A stretch of 32,031 nt of DNA, from NCBI GenBank assembly GCA_021648405.1, contig JAKISX010000014.1, forward strand, positions 1-32,031, in the 5' to 3' direction. Position numbers and translations under genes: made by a program. The notes beneath the pieces were generated by a model that was not told the origin of the DNA, made no database searches, and worked only from the letters and a program-made list of their open reading frames with translations. Shown here one piece after another: positions 1 to 7,512 of this stretch (position 1 is its first letter; every line of letters starts with the position of its first letter). This DNA is from Sulfurimonas sp. (GTDB lineage Bacteria > Campylobacterota > Campylobacteria > Campylobacterales > Sulfurimonadaceae).

Positions 1-296
1 CAATGTTTGAAGCTGATCCAGAAACTAAATGTATCGTTATGATTGGAGAAATTGGTGGAGATCTTGAAATTCAAGCAGCAAAACTAATTAAAGAGCAAAT
101 AACTAAACCAGTTGTAGCTTTTATTGCAGGGCAAACTGCTCCTAAAGGTAAAACGATGGGTCATGCTGGTGCTATTGTGTCTGGTTCTGCTGGAACTGCA
201 AAAGAAAAAATGGAAGCACTTGAAGCTGTAGGTGTAACGGTTGTTGTGTCACCTGCTGAAATAGGTGCTGCTGTAACTAAAGCAATGGCTAAGTAG
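1..296 (+). CDS. sucD: Succinate--CoA ligase alpha subunit, C-terminal part (truncated by window start)
   Basis: Translation [29 protein letters not shown]...[44 protein letters not shown] is the SucD C-terminal domain; followed by oor genes. Confidence 0.93.
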   Translation, partial: MFEADPETKCIVMIGEIGGDLEIQAAKLIKEQITKPVVAFIAGQTAPKGKTMGHAGAIVSGSAGTAKEKMEALEAVGVTVVVSPAEIGAAVTKAMAK

Positions 297-314
297 TTAG
301 TTTTTTTAGTGCGA

Positions 315-349
315 GCCTCGTAAAGTAACAATTTGTTATATTACGAAGC
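315..349 (+). promoter_or_regulatory. Strong RNA hairpin in sucD-oorD intergenic region
   Basis: TCGTAA(318-323)/TTACGA(341-346) plus GTAACA(325-330)/TGTTAT(334-339), loop ATT, extended by GC/GC; no following U tract. Confidence 0.6.
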
Positions 350-364
350 GTTAATAGCACAATT

Positions 365-429
365 TAGATTAAAATTATGAAAACTTTGATACTCTTTGTT
401 ATCAAAGAGTAATGTGCAGATTTAATCTA
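365..429 (+). promoter_or_regulatory. Structured oorD leader with alternative hairpins
   Basis: TAGATTAAA(365-373)/TTTAATCTA(421-429) encloses CTTTGATA(384-391)/TATCAAAG(400-407) and, mutually exclusive, ACTCTTTG(391-398)/CAAAGAGT(403-410). Confidence 0.5.
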
Positions 430-451
430 CACTTTAAAAATAGGAGAATAA

Positions 452-799
452 ATGTCAACTTTTCTAACTGTAAATCCAGGTGATCAACCAGTGTGGGTAA
501 ACACCAGTAACTGTAAAGCATGTGATATATGTGTATCAGTATGTCCTTCTGGAGTACTATCTATGGTATATGAAGTCACATCAACACTTGGTGCGACTAT
601 AGCTATTGAGCATCCAGAATCTTGTATAGGGTGTAATGAGTGTGAATTATCATGTCCTGATTTTGCTATATATGTAGCAGATAAAAAAGAGTATAAAGAG
701 GCTGGTTTTAGTTTTGCTAAACTTACTGATGAAGCTAAAGCTCGTCAAGTAGCAATCGCTGCTAATAACTACTATTCAATAGAACAAGGAGCTAGATAA
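452..799 (+). CDS. oorD: 2-oxoglutarate:acceptor oxidoreductase, ferredoxin-type delta subunit
   Basis: Two CxxCxxCxxxCP motifs (CKACDICVSVCP, CIGCNECELSCP); followed directly by oorA, oorB and oorC. Confidence 0.92.
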   Translation: MSTFLTVNPGDQPVWVNTSNCKACDICVSVCPSGVLSMVYEVTSTLGATIAIEHPESCIGCNECELSCPDFAIYVADKKEYKEAGFSFAKLTDEAKARQVAIAANNYYSIEQGAR

Positions 800-1932
800 T
801 GGCAACAAGAGAAATTATATCAACTGGTAATGAGCTAGCAGCTTTAGCCGGCGTTGATGCTGGTTGTACTTTTTTTGGTGGTTATCCACTGACACCGTCA
901 AGTGAAGTTATGCATGAAATTTCTGACCTTTTACCAAAGGTTGGTGGTACATGTATTCAGATGGAAGATGAGATAGGTGCAATTTGTGCAGTTATTGGTG
1001 CAGGTATGGCTGGAGCTAGAACTATGACTGGTACTTCAGGTCCTGGTATGAGTTTAAAAGCTGAAAACTTAGGTCTTGCTCAGATGGCAGAAGTACCTTT
1101 GGTTTGTGTAAATGTTATGCGTGGTGGTCCATCAACTGGTCTTCCAACTCGTGTATCTCAAGGTGACATTCTGCAATCTAAAAACCCATCACATGGTGAC
1201 TATAAATCAATCACTTTATGTGCTGGTACTTTAGCTGAATGTTACACTGAAACTGTAAGAGCTTTTAATATTGCTGATAGATTTATGCAACCTGTTATTG
1301 TTTTACTTGATGAGACTATTGGTCATATGCATGGTAAAGCAGACCTTCCAACAGTAGAAGAAGTTAAAGCTGGAATTGTTCCTCGTAAGCGTTTTGACGG
1401 TCCTGCTGAAGAGTATTTTCCATATGAGTGTGGTCCAACGGAGCCAGCAGTATTAAATCCAATGTTTGAAGGCTACAGATATCACTTCACAGGGCTTCAT
1501 CATGATAAAAATGGTTTCCCAACAGAAGAGATTGAAACTTGTCGTAAGCTTATTCAGCGTTTAGAAGATAAAGTTGCTATGCATGAAGATGAGCTTGAAT
1601 CTTATGAAGAATTTATGATGGATGATGCCGAGGTTATGATTATTGCTTATGGTTCTGTTTCACTTGCAGCTAAAGAATCAATTCGTCATCTTCGTGATGA
1701 GGGTATTAAAGCTGGTTTATTTAGACCAATTACAATTTGGCCTTCACCTGCGAAAAAAATCAAAGAATATACTGATAAAATTAAAAAAGTTTTAGTTGTA
1801 GAGCTCAATATAGGACAGTATCATAGTGAAGTTGAAAGAGCATCTTCTAGATTAGACATTGATGGTTTATTTAAAGTTAATGGTAGACCAATATCTCCTT
1901 ATGAGATTGTAAATAAAGTAAAGGAGTTATAG
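799..1932 (+). CDS. oorA: 2-oxoglutarate:acceptor oxidoreductase alpha subunit
   Basis: FFGGYPLTPSSEVMHE...GTSGPGMSLKAENLGLA...VNVMRGGPSTGLPT, typical KorA/OorA; overlaps oorD stop. Confidence 0.95.
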   Translation: MATREIISTGNELAALAGVDAGCTFFGGYPLTPSSEVMHEISDLLPKVGGTCIQMEDEIGAICAVIGAGMAGARTMTGTSGPGMSLKAENLGLAQMAEVPLVCVNVMRGGPSTGLPTRVSQGDILQSKNPSHGDYKSITLCAGTLAECYTETVRAFNIADRFMQPVIVLLDETIGHMHGKADLPTVEEVKAGIVPRKRFDGPAEEYFPYECGPTEPAVLNPMFEGYRYHFTGLHHDKNGFPTEEIETCRKLIQRLEDKVAMHEDELESYEEFMMDDAEVMIIAYGSVSLAAKESIRHLRDEGIKAGLFRPITIWPSPAKKIKEYTDKIKKVLVVELNIGQYHSEVERASSRLDIDGLFKVNGRPISPYEIVNKVKEL

Positions 1933-1933
1933 T

Positions 1934-2791
1934 ATGGCATTTAATTATGAAAAATATTTAAGAATTCAAAAAATGCCAACACTTTGGTGTTGGGGTTGTG
2001 GTGATGGTGTTATCCTTAAGGCTTTTGTAAGAGCTATCGAAAAAATGGGTATAAAACAAGATGATGTATGTGTTATTTCTGGAATTGGTTGTTCTGGTAG
2101 ATTTTCTTCATATGTAGATTTCAATACTATCCATACGACACACGGTAGAACTGTAGCTTATGCAACAGGTGTAAAACTTGCTCGTCCAGATAAAGTAGTT
2201 GTTTGTGTTGCTGGAGATGGTGACGCACTTGCAATCGGTGGTAATCATACTATCCATGGCTGTAGAAGAAATATTGATATCACAATGATTGTTATCAATA
2301 ACTTCATCTATGGTCTTACTAATGCGCAAACTTCTCCAACTACCCCACAGGGTATGTGGACAGTAACTCAAAAAATTGGTAATATTGATCCAACTTTTGA
2401 TACTTGTGAATTAGCTATCGCTTCTGGAGCTTCATTTGTTGCTCGTGAAACTATGCTTGATCCTAAAAAATTAGAAAAAATCCTTATTAAAGCACTTGAG
2501 CACAAAGGTTTTTCTATGATGGAAGTACTTTCTAATTGTCATATCAATCTTGGTAGAAAAAACAAGATGGTTTCCGCAATGGAAAACCTAGAGTGGATTG
2601 ATAATATCACAACTTCAAAAAAGAAATATGATGCTATGACTGAGGAAGAGCAATTAAACTTATTTCCACTTGGTATTTTAAAACAAGACCTAGAGGTTCG
2701 TGAGTATTGTGATATGTATAAAGATGTTATAGATGCACATCAAGGTAAGCGCGCAAAAATTACACAAGATGACTTTAAGAAAAAAATCTAA
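1934..2791 (+). CDS. oorB: 2-oxoglutarate:acceptor oxidoreductase beta subunit (TPP binding)
   Basis: WCWGCGDGVILKAF, GIGCSGRFSSYVDFNTIHTTHGR, GDGDALAIGGNHTIH...NNFIYGLTNAQTSPTT. Confidence 0.95.
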   Translation: MAFNYEKYLRIQKMPTLWCWGCGDGVILKAFVRAIEKMGIKQDDVCVISGIGCSGRFSSYVDFNTIHTTHGRTVAYATGVKLARPDKVVVCVAGDGDALAIGGNHTIHGCRRNIDITMIVINNFIYGLTNAQTSPTTPQGMWTVTQKIGNIDPTFDTCELAIASGASFVARETMLDPKKLEKILIKALEHKGFSMMEVLSNCHINLGRKNKMVSAMENLEWIDNITTSKKKYDAMTEEEQLNLFPLGILKQDLEVREYCDMYKDVIDAHQGKRAKITQDDFKKKI

Positions 2792-2800
2792 GGAGATACA

Positions 2801-3355
2801 GTGAGTAAAACATTAATGAGATTTACAGGTGTTGGTGGACAAGGTGTTCTTCTTGCTGGTGAGATTTTTGCAGCTGCAAAAATTAAAACTGGCGGTCATG
2901 GACTAAAAACAGCAACATATACATCACAAGTTCGTGGTGGTCCAACTGTTGTTGATATTCAACTAGATGATAAAGAGATTTATTACCCATATGCAAATGA
3001 TGGGGAGATAGGTTTCATGCTTTCAGTTGCACAAAAAAGTTATGATCTTTTTAAAGATGGTGTTCAAAAAGGTGGAACTATAGTAATTGATCCAAACCTA
3101 ATCAAGCCTACTGAACAAGATAGAAAAGATTGGAAGATTTTTGAAATTCCAATTATCACAATAGCAAAAGAAGAGGTTGGTAATGTTATTACTCAATCTG
3201 TTGTAGCATTAGCAATCGCAAATACTATGATGAAAGCTATTGATAAAAAAACTTTAGTAGATACTATGCTTTCTAAAGTACCAGCTAAAGTTCATGATGT
3301 AAATATAGTCGCTTATGATCTTGGTGAAAAATATGCAAATGAAGCTGTAGCTTAA
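2801..3355 (+). CDS. oorC: 2-oxoglutarate:acceptor oxidoreductase gamma subunit (GTG start)
   Basis: MRFTGVGGQGVLLAGEIFAAA...YTSQVRGGPTVVDIQ; GTG at 2801 with upstream AAGGAGA. Confidence 0.94.
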   Translation: MSKTLMRFTGVGGQGVLLAGEIFAAAKIKTGGHGLKTATYTSQVRGGPTVVDIQLDDKEIYYPYANDGEIGFMLSVAQKSYDLFKDGVQKGGTIVIDPNLIKPTEQDRKDWKIFEIPIITIAKEEVGNVITQSVVALAIANTMMKAIDKKTLVDTMLSKVPAKVHDVNIVAYDLGEKYANEAVA

Positions 3356-3370
3356 TTAAATTATTTTCGA

Positions 3371-3397
3371 AGCAGTCCAAGCGGCTGCTTTTTTTTA
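3371..3397 (+). terminator. Rho-independent terminator of the oor operon
   Basis: AGCAGTCcaagcGGCTGCT stem (7 pairs including one G.U) followed by T8. Confidence 0.85.
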
Positions 3398-3401
3398 TTA
3401 A

Positions 3402-3431
3402 AAAGTTTAATATTAAATAATATTAAACTTT
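3402..3431. repeat. 14-bp perfect inverted repeat with 2-nt spacer at the tetR 3' end
   Basis: AAAGTTTAATATTA (3402-3415) aa TAATATTAAACTTT (3418-3431); overlaps the tetR stop codon and probably serves as its terminator. Confidence 0.7.
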
Positions 3432-4046
3432 GATGCTCTCCCAAAAATAATCCACATGTTTTTCAAATTGTGTAGATAGCATATCTGTAGATTTTGAATC
3501 AAAACGGAGTAGGGTAACTTGTAATCGAATATAAAATAAGGTAGAGATAAACTCATATGCCATTATCATTGGGTCTCCTGAGCGAACAAGTGAATTTTGC
3601 ATCATTATAAAGAATCCCTCAGCCAATATTTTTACATTTTTATCATGAAATTCACTCATAAACTGCTCTCTAAGCTCTCTATTTTGTAAAAGCTCTATCA
3701 TGAGCAACCTAAACATCTTCTCGCTATTCTTATCAAATGTAAGTAGTTTGTATTGTTGCGCGAATTTACTAATAAAAGCTTTACCTTTAAGCGCATTTTG
3801 TTTTATTTCCTCATCGTCAAATGAGAATGGAGTGGTAAATATATCTTTTGAAACTTCTAGAAATATATTTTCTTTATTTTTAAAATGATTATACAGAGCA
3901 CTCTGTTTAATTCCTATCTCTGATGCAATTTTTCGCACACTTGTACCTTTGTATCCGTATTCAGAGAATAGGGCAGTTGCGGCTTTTAATATCTTTTGTT
4001 TAGTTGTATTTTTTTTATGATGTTGCGTATTCATAGGCTTTTCCAT
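3423..4046 (-). CDS. TetR/AcrR-family transcriptional regulator
   Basis: TKQKILKAATALFSEYGYKGTSVRKIASEIGIKQSALYNHFKNKENIF is a canonical TetR HTH; start may be the internal Met at 4034. Confidence 0.92.
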   Translation of the reverse strand: MEKPMNTQHHKKNTTKQKILKAATALFSEYGYKGTSVRKIASEIGIKQSALYNHFKNKENIFLEVSKDIFTTPFSFDDEEIKQNALKGKAFISKFAQQYKLLTFDKNSEKMFRLLMIELLQNRELREQFMSEFHDKNVKILAEGFFIMMQNSLVRSGDPMIMAYEFISTLFYIRLQVTLLRFDSKSTDMLSTQFEKHVDYFWESIKV

Positions 4047-4060
4047 CTCTTTTTTTAATT

Positions 4061-4171
4061 ATGAACAGTTGTTAATTAATAATATATTATATATGAACAG
4101 TTGTTAATTTAAACTTATAAGCAATGAACGGTTGTTCATGTAAAGCAGGTACTAAAAGAACGACTGTTCAT
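4061..4171. promoter_or_regulatory. Array of four palindromic operator-like sites (ATGAAC-N4-GTTMAT)
   Basis: 4061-4076 ATGAACAGTTGTTAAT; 4093-4108 ATGAACAGTTGTTAAT; 4124-4139 ATGAACGGTTGTTCAT; 4156-4171 AAGAACGACTGTTCAT. Start-to-start spacing 32, 31, 32 bp. Confidence 0.8.
4086..4091 (-). promoter_or_regulatory. Putative -10 element of tetR
   Basis: TATAAT on the minus strand, located between operators 1 and 2. Confidence 0.4.
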
Positions 4172-4185
4172 TACATAAAAAGGGC

Positions 4186-4191
4186 TATAAA
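4186..4191 (+). promoter_or_regulatory. Putative -10 element of rnpB
   Basis: TATAAA about 22 nt upstream of the presumed rnpB 5' end; operator 4 would overlap the -35 region. Confidence 0.35.
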
Positions 4192-4212
4192 AGGAAAAAT
4201 TATGTACTATTG

Positions 4213-4558
4213 CATAGGTGTAATAGATAGTTAATTGTATAGTTTTTTTGCAATAGGAAAGTCCGAGCTGCTATAAGAGAGTGTTCCATCTAACTGATGG
4301 CCAGCGTAAGCTGAGGGAAAGTGCAACAGAAATATTACAGCCACTTAATCGTGGTGATGGTGAAAAGGTGGTGTAAGAGACCACCAGCTTCTGTGGTAAC
4401 ACAGAGGGCTTGTAAACCCAACATGGCAGCAAGAAACAAATGGTTAGCCTCTTATATGGTATTTTAATACTATTGCTTTTGTTTCGCTAGAGATACTTTG
4501 TGAAAAGTATAGTAGATTAATGCTATCACTACAAAACTCGGCTTACATTACACCTGAA
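4213..4558 (+). ncRNA. rnpB: RNase P RNA (bacterial type A)
   Basis: P1 stem AGGTGTAAT(4216-4224)/ATTACACCT(4547-4555); conserved GGAAAGTCCGAGCT, GGGAAAGTGCAACAGAAA, CAGAGGGCTTGTAAACCC, and terminal ACTCGGCTTAC. Confidence 0.93.
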
Positions 4559-4639
4559 TTATATTAATATTAAAAAATATCAACCAACAAACAGGGCATA
4601 TTATGAAAAAAACAAGCACAGTTAGACTGCAGAAGAATC

Positions 4640-4807
4640 ATGAGTTTTTTTAAAGAAAATTCACAAAAAGTTATATCACTTGGTGGCATAGTAGTTTCCG
4701 TACTAATAATATATTTTGCATTAACATATGAGATTAAAGTAGATACACAAAGTGAAACATCAAAACACACTGATAAAGAAATAGAGTCATCTACTCTCGA
4801 GAAATAA
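4640..4807 (+). CDS. Small single-pass membrane protein (55 aa), possibly the C-terminal part of a longer ORF beginning at 4603
   Basis: MSFFKENSQKVISLGGIVVSVLIIYFALTYEIKVDTQSETSKHTDKEIESSTLEK; hydrophobic TM segment. Too short for the supplied ORF track. Confidence 0.5.
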   Translation: MSFFKENSQKVISLGGIVVSVLIIYFALTYEIKVDTQSETSKHTDKEIESSTLEK

Positions 4808-4827
4808 TTTTCAAGAGAATATACATT

Positions 4828-5067
4828 ATGTTAACCAACGAACAGGAGTATGTCACAATTATGACTAAAAAAGAAGAACTAATATTAGATATACAAAATT
4901 TATTAAATAATTATGACAATGTGCATTCTACAAGTATTAACCCAGATTTACTAAAATTTATGGATGAAAGTACTCTCATCTCTATTATAGATACTTTATT
5001 GACACAAAAAGAAAACAACAAAGAGTCAGATTTAGCATGGCTTGAATCATTTAAGAAAGTAAAATAG
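4828..5067 (+). CDS. Small hypothetical protein; start uncertain (4828 or 4861)
   Basis: MTKKEELILDIQNLLNNYDNVHSTSINPDLLKFMDESTLISIIDTLLTQKENNKESDLAWLESFKKVK; GGAG upstream of the 4861 ATG; directly precedes the response regulator. Confidence 0.6.
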   Translation: MLTNEQEYVTIMTKKEELILDIQNLLNNYDNVHSTSINPDLLKFMDESTLISIIDTLLTQKENNKESDLAWLESFKKVK

Positions 5068-5119
5068 CTAAATTTACTTATTGTTTAAAATAGTTTTTAT
5101 GTTATTAACCAAATTTTAC

Positions 5120-5125
5120 TATAAT
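5120..5125 (+). promoter_or_regulatory. Putative -10 element for the response regulator gene
   Basis: TATAAT 30 nt upstream of the ATG at 5155. Confidence 0.4.
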
Positions 5126-5154
5126 GGCACATAGATATTAATTAGGAATATAAC

Positions 5155-5706
5155 ATGAGCAATATAGACTTAGTACAATTAACACAACAAACAAAAAAAT
5201 TGACTGCAATGGTAGTTGAAGATGAAAAAGTGACCAATGAGTTACTAAGTATAACTTTTAAAACTTTCTTTTCAGATGTAACTTCGTGTTTTAGCGGTGA
5301 AGAGGCACTTTCCGCATACAGTGAAAATCAACCAGATATAGTTTTTGTTGATATAGTTATGCCGGGTATGGATGGTATTGAGTTAGCAAGAAAAATTCGT
5401 GCAATTAATTCTTCTCAAATAATTATTGTGATTTCTGCTACCAATGATATTGAAAAAATATCTGAATCTATAGAAGTGGGTGTGAATAGTTTTATTCAAA
5501 AACCAGTTGATACAAAAAAAATTATTGAGCTCTTAAGCGGAATAACATCATTAGTAAGTAAAAAACAAAAAGTTGAAACTAAAACATTTTCAATCTCTCT
5601 ACCTTTGAATATTTATGACCTCGTAGATGATAATGCAAAAGAGGAAAGCATCTCTAAGAATGCTGTAATCATTAGAGCACTCCGTAGTTTTTATGATAAT
5701 CATTAA
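5155..5706 (+). CDS. Orphan response regulator with C-terminal ribbon-helix-helix-like domain
   Basis: REC motifs VVEDE, VFVDIVMPGMDG, VISA, IQKP; C-terminus KTFSISLPLNIYDLVDDNAKEESISKNAVIIRALRSFYD resembles CopG/Arc RHH. Confidence 0.85.
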   Translation: MSNIDLVQLTQQTKKLTAMVVEDEKVTNELLSITFKTFFSDVTSCFSGEEALSAYSENQPDIVFVDIVMPGMDGIELARKIRAINSSQIIIVISATNDIEKISESIEVGVNSFIQKPVDTKKIIELLSGITSLVSKKQKVETKTFSISLPLNIYDLVDDNAKEESISKNAVIIRALRSFYDNH

Positions 5707-5770
5707 TTCAATGAGCTAATTTTATAGTGTTTTAAGCAAAATATTTGTAGAATCACGGCTCACATTAAGT

Positions 5771-5845
5771 GGCCCCGTCGTCTAGCGGTTAGGATCCATG
5801 GTTTTCATCCATGTTACAGGAGTTCAATTCTCCTCGGGGTCACCA
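5771..5845 (+). tRNA. tRNA-Glu (anticodon TTC)
   Basis: GGCCCCG...GGTTTTCATCC anticodon arm...GGAGTTCAATTCTCC T-arm...CGGGGTCACCA; encoded CCA. Confidence 0.95.
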
Positions 5846-5910
5846 ATTACAACAAAGAACTTTATTAGCTAAAACTTGTTAAAATCCAAAAAAAATACTT
5901 AGGAATTTTA

Positions 5911-7209
5911 ATGTTAAGATTTGCACCTAGTCCAACTGGTGATATGCACATTGGTAATTTGCGCGTAGCCCTATTTAATTATATTGTTTCAAAACAAAAA
6001 GATGAAGATTTAATTATAAGAATTGAAGATACAGATAAACAAAGAAATATTGAGAGTAAAGATAAAGAGATACTCGATATATTAGAACTGTTTGGCATTG
6101 AGTACTCACAAGTCATTTATCAAAGTGAAAATGTTAGATTTCACTCTGCAATGGCTCTACAGTTAATACATGACAAAAAAGCCTTTAGTTGTTTTTGTTC
6201 TACAGAGTGGCTTGAATCAAAAAGAGAAGAAGCAAAGATCAATAAAAAACCATATAGATATGATGACGCTTGTGCTAATCTTCCTGATGAGCTTGTTATT
6301 GATAACTTAAATCCTTTTACAATTCGCATCAATAGACCTACAAAAAATATTATTATAAAAGACCATATTAAAGGTGATGTATCTTTTAAGCCTGAGGATG
6401 TAGATAGTTTTATCATTATGAGACAAGATAAAACTCCAACATATAACTTTGCTTGTGCAGTTGATGATATGCTTAGCGATATATCTTTAGTGATTCGTGG
6501 TGAAGATCATATGAGTAATACTCCAAAACAAGACCATATTAGAACTTCTCTTAATTATGATAAAAAAATACAGTATGCTCATCTACCTATTATTTTAAAC
6601 GATGATGGTAAAAAAATGAGCAAAAGAGATAACGCTTCAAGTGTTAAGTGGCTGTTAGAAGATGGATTTTTGCCAGAGGCTATTTCAAATTATTTAATAT
6701 TAATGGGAAATAAGCCCCCAAAAGAGATATTTAGTGTAAAAGAAGCTATTGAGTGGTTAAGTCTCGATAATATATCAAAGTCCCCTGCTCGCTTTGATAT
6801 AAATATGCTAAGACATATAAATAATGAGCATCTAAAGCTACTTGATGCTAAAGAACTCTCAAGATATGTTGGATTTGCGGATGCAGAAATTGGTGAACTT
6901 GCAAAAATTTATCTTGAAGAAGCAAGCACAACAAAAGAGCTTAAATCAAAAATAGAGCCTATCTTTGCACAAAAGGTTATTCCTGATGAATTTGCAGAGC
7001 AATCAGCTCAAATAAGTCAAATTATTAAAGATGCGCCCTACTTTGAGCAATACAGTGATTTTAAAAGTTATATAATGAAAGAATCAGGACTTAAAGGTAA
7101 AAACTTTTTTAAACCTCTTCGTATCATCTTAACTGGTGGCGAGCATGGTCCAGATATTGCTATTATCTATAAATATATTAAAAATTATATTGGAGAAATT
7201 ATAAAATGA
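5911..7209 (+). CDS. gltX: Glutamyl-tRNA synthetase, GluRS2-like
   Basis: [14 protein letters not shown] (HIGH-type motif), [29 protein letters not shown] (KMSKS motif). Confidence 0.95.
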   Translation: MLRFAPSPTGDMHIGNLRVALFNYIVSKQKDEDLIIRIEDTDKQRNIESKDKEILDILELFGIEYSQVIYQSENVRFHSAMALQLIHDKKAFSCFCSTEWLESKREEAKINKKPYRYDDACANLPDELVIDNLNPFTIRINRPTKNIIIKDHIKGDVSFKPEDVDSFIIMRQDKTPTYNFACAVDDMLSDISLVIRGEDHMSNTPKQDHIRTSLNYDKKIQYAHLPIILNDDGKKMSKRDNASSVKWLLEDGFLPEAISNYLILMGNKPPKEIFSVKEAIEWLSLDNISKSPARFDINMLRHINNEHLKLLDAKELSRYVGFADAEIGELAKIYLEEASTTKELKSKIEPIFAQKVIPDEFAEQSAQISQIIKDAPYFEQYSDFKSYIMKESGLKGKNFFKPLRIILTGGEHGPDIAIIYKYIKNYIGEIIK

Positions 7210-7502
7210 GTGAATTAGGAAATACGATAATTGCCTTAGGCGATATCTTTACTAGTCTCATAGGAGTTTATATTTGGGTTGTAATTATTACTGTATTGTT
7301 AAGTTTTGTTAATCCTGACCCACGCAATCCAATAGTGCAATTTTTATATAAAGCAACAAATCCGGCTTACTCTTTTGTAAAAAGATATATAAATACAAAC
7401 CTTGGAGGTCTTGATCTGGCTCCATTAGCAATCATAATGGGACTACAGGTAGTAATGGTTTTATTGAACTATCTATTTTATACGCTTGCTAGCTTAATTT
7501 AA
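7206..7502 (+). CDS. YggT family membrane protein
   Basis: Short hydrophobic protein with [50 protein letters not shown]. Confidence 0.85.
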   Translation: MSELGNTIIALGDIFTSLIGVYIWVVIITVLLSFVNPDPRNPIVQFLYKATNPAYSFVKRYINTNLGGLDLAPLAIIMGLQVVMVLLNYLFYTLASLI

Positions 7503-7512
7503 AGAAATATCT

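Noticed and set aside
2108-2371. 87-aa minus-strand ORF within oorB
   Set aside because: Antisense to highly conserved TPP-binding coding sequence.
4061-4171. CRISPR-like reading of the regular repeats between tetR and rnpB
   Set aside because: Repeats are only 16 bp, palindromic operator-type, with about 15-16-bp AT-rich spacers; spacing equals three helical turns and no cas genes are present.
4570-4770. 66-aa minus-strand ORF downstream of rnpB
   Set aside because: Opposite the better supported small membrane ORF (4640-4807); no RBS or family signal.
4582-4846. Transposon or insertion-sequence ends from the two AACCAACRAACAGG copies
   Set aside because: Direct, not inverted; no transposase; positions fit translation leaders better.
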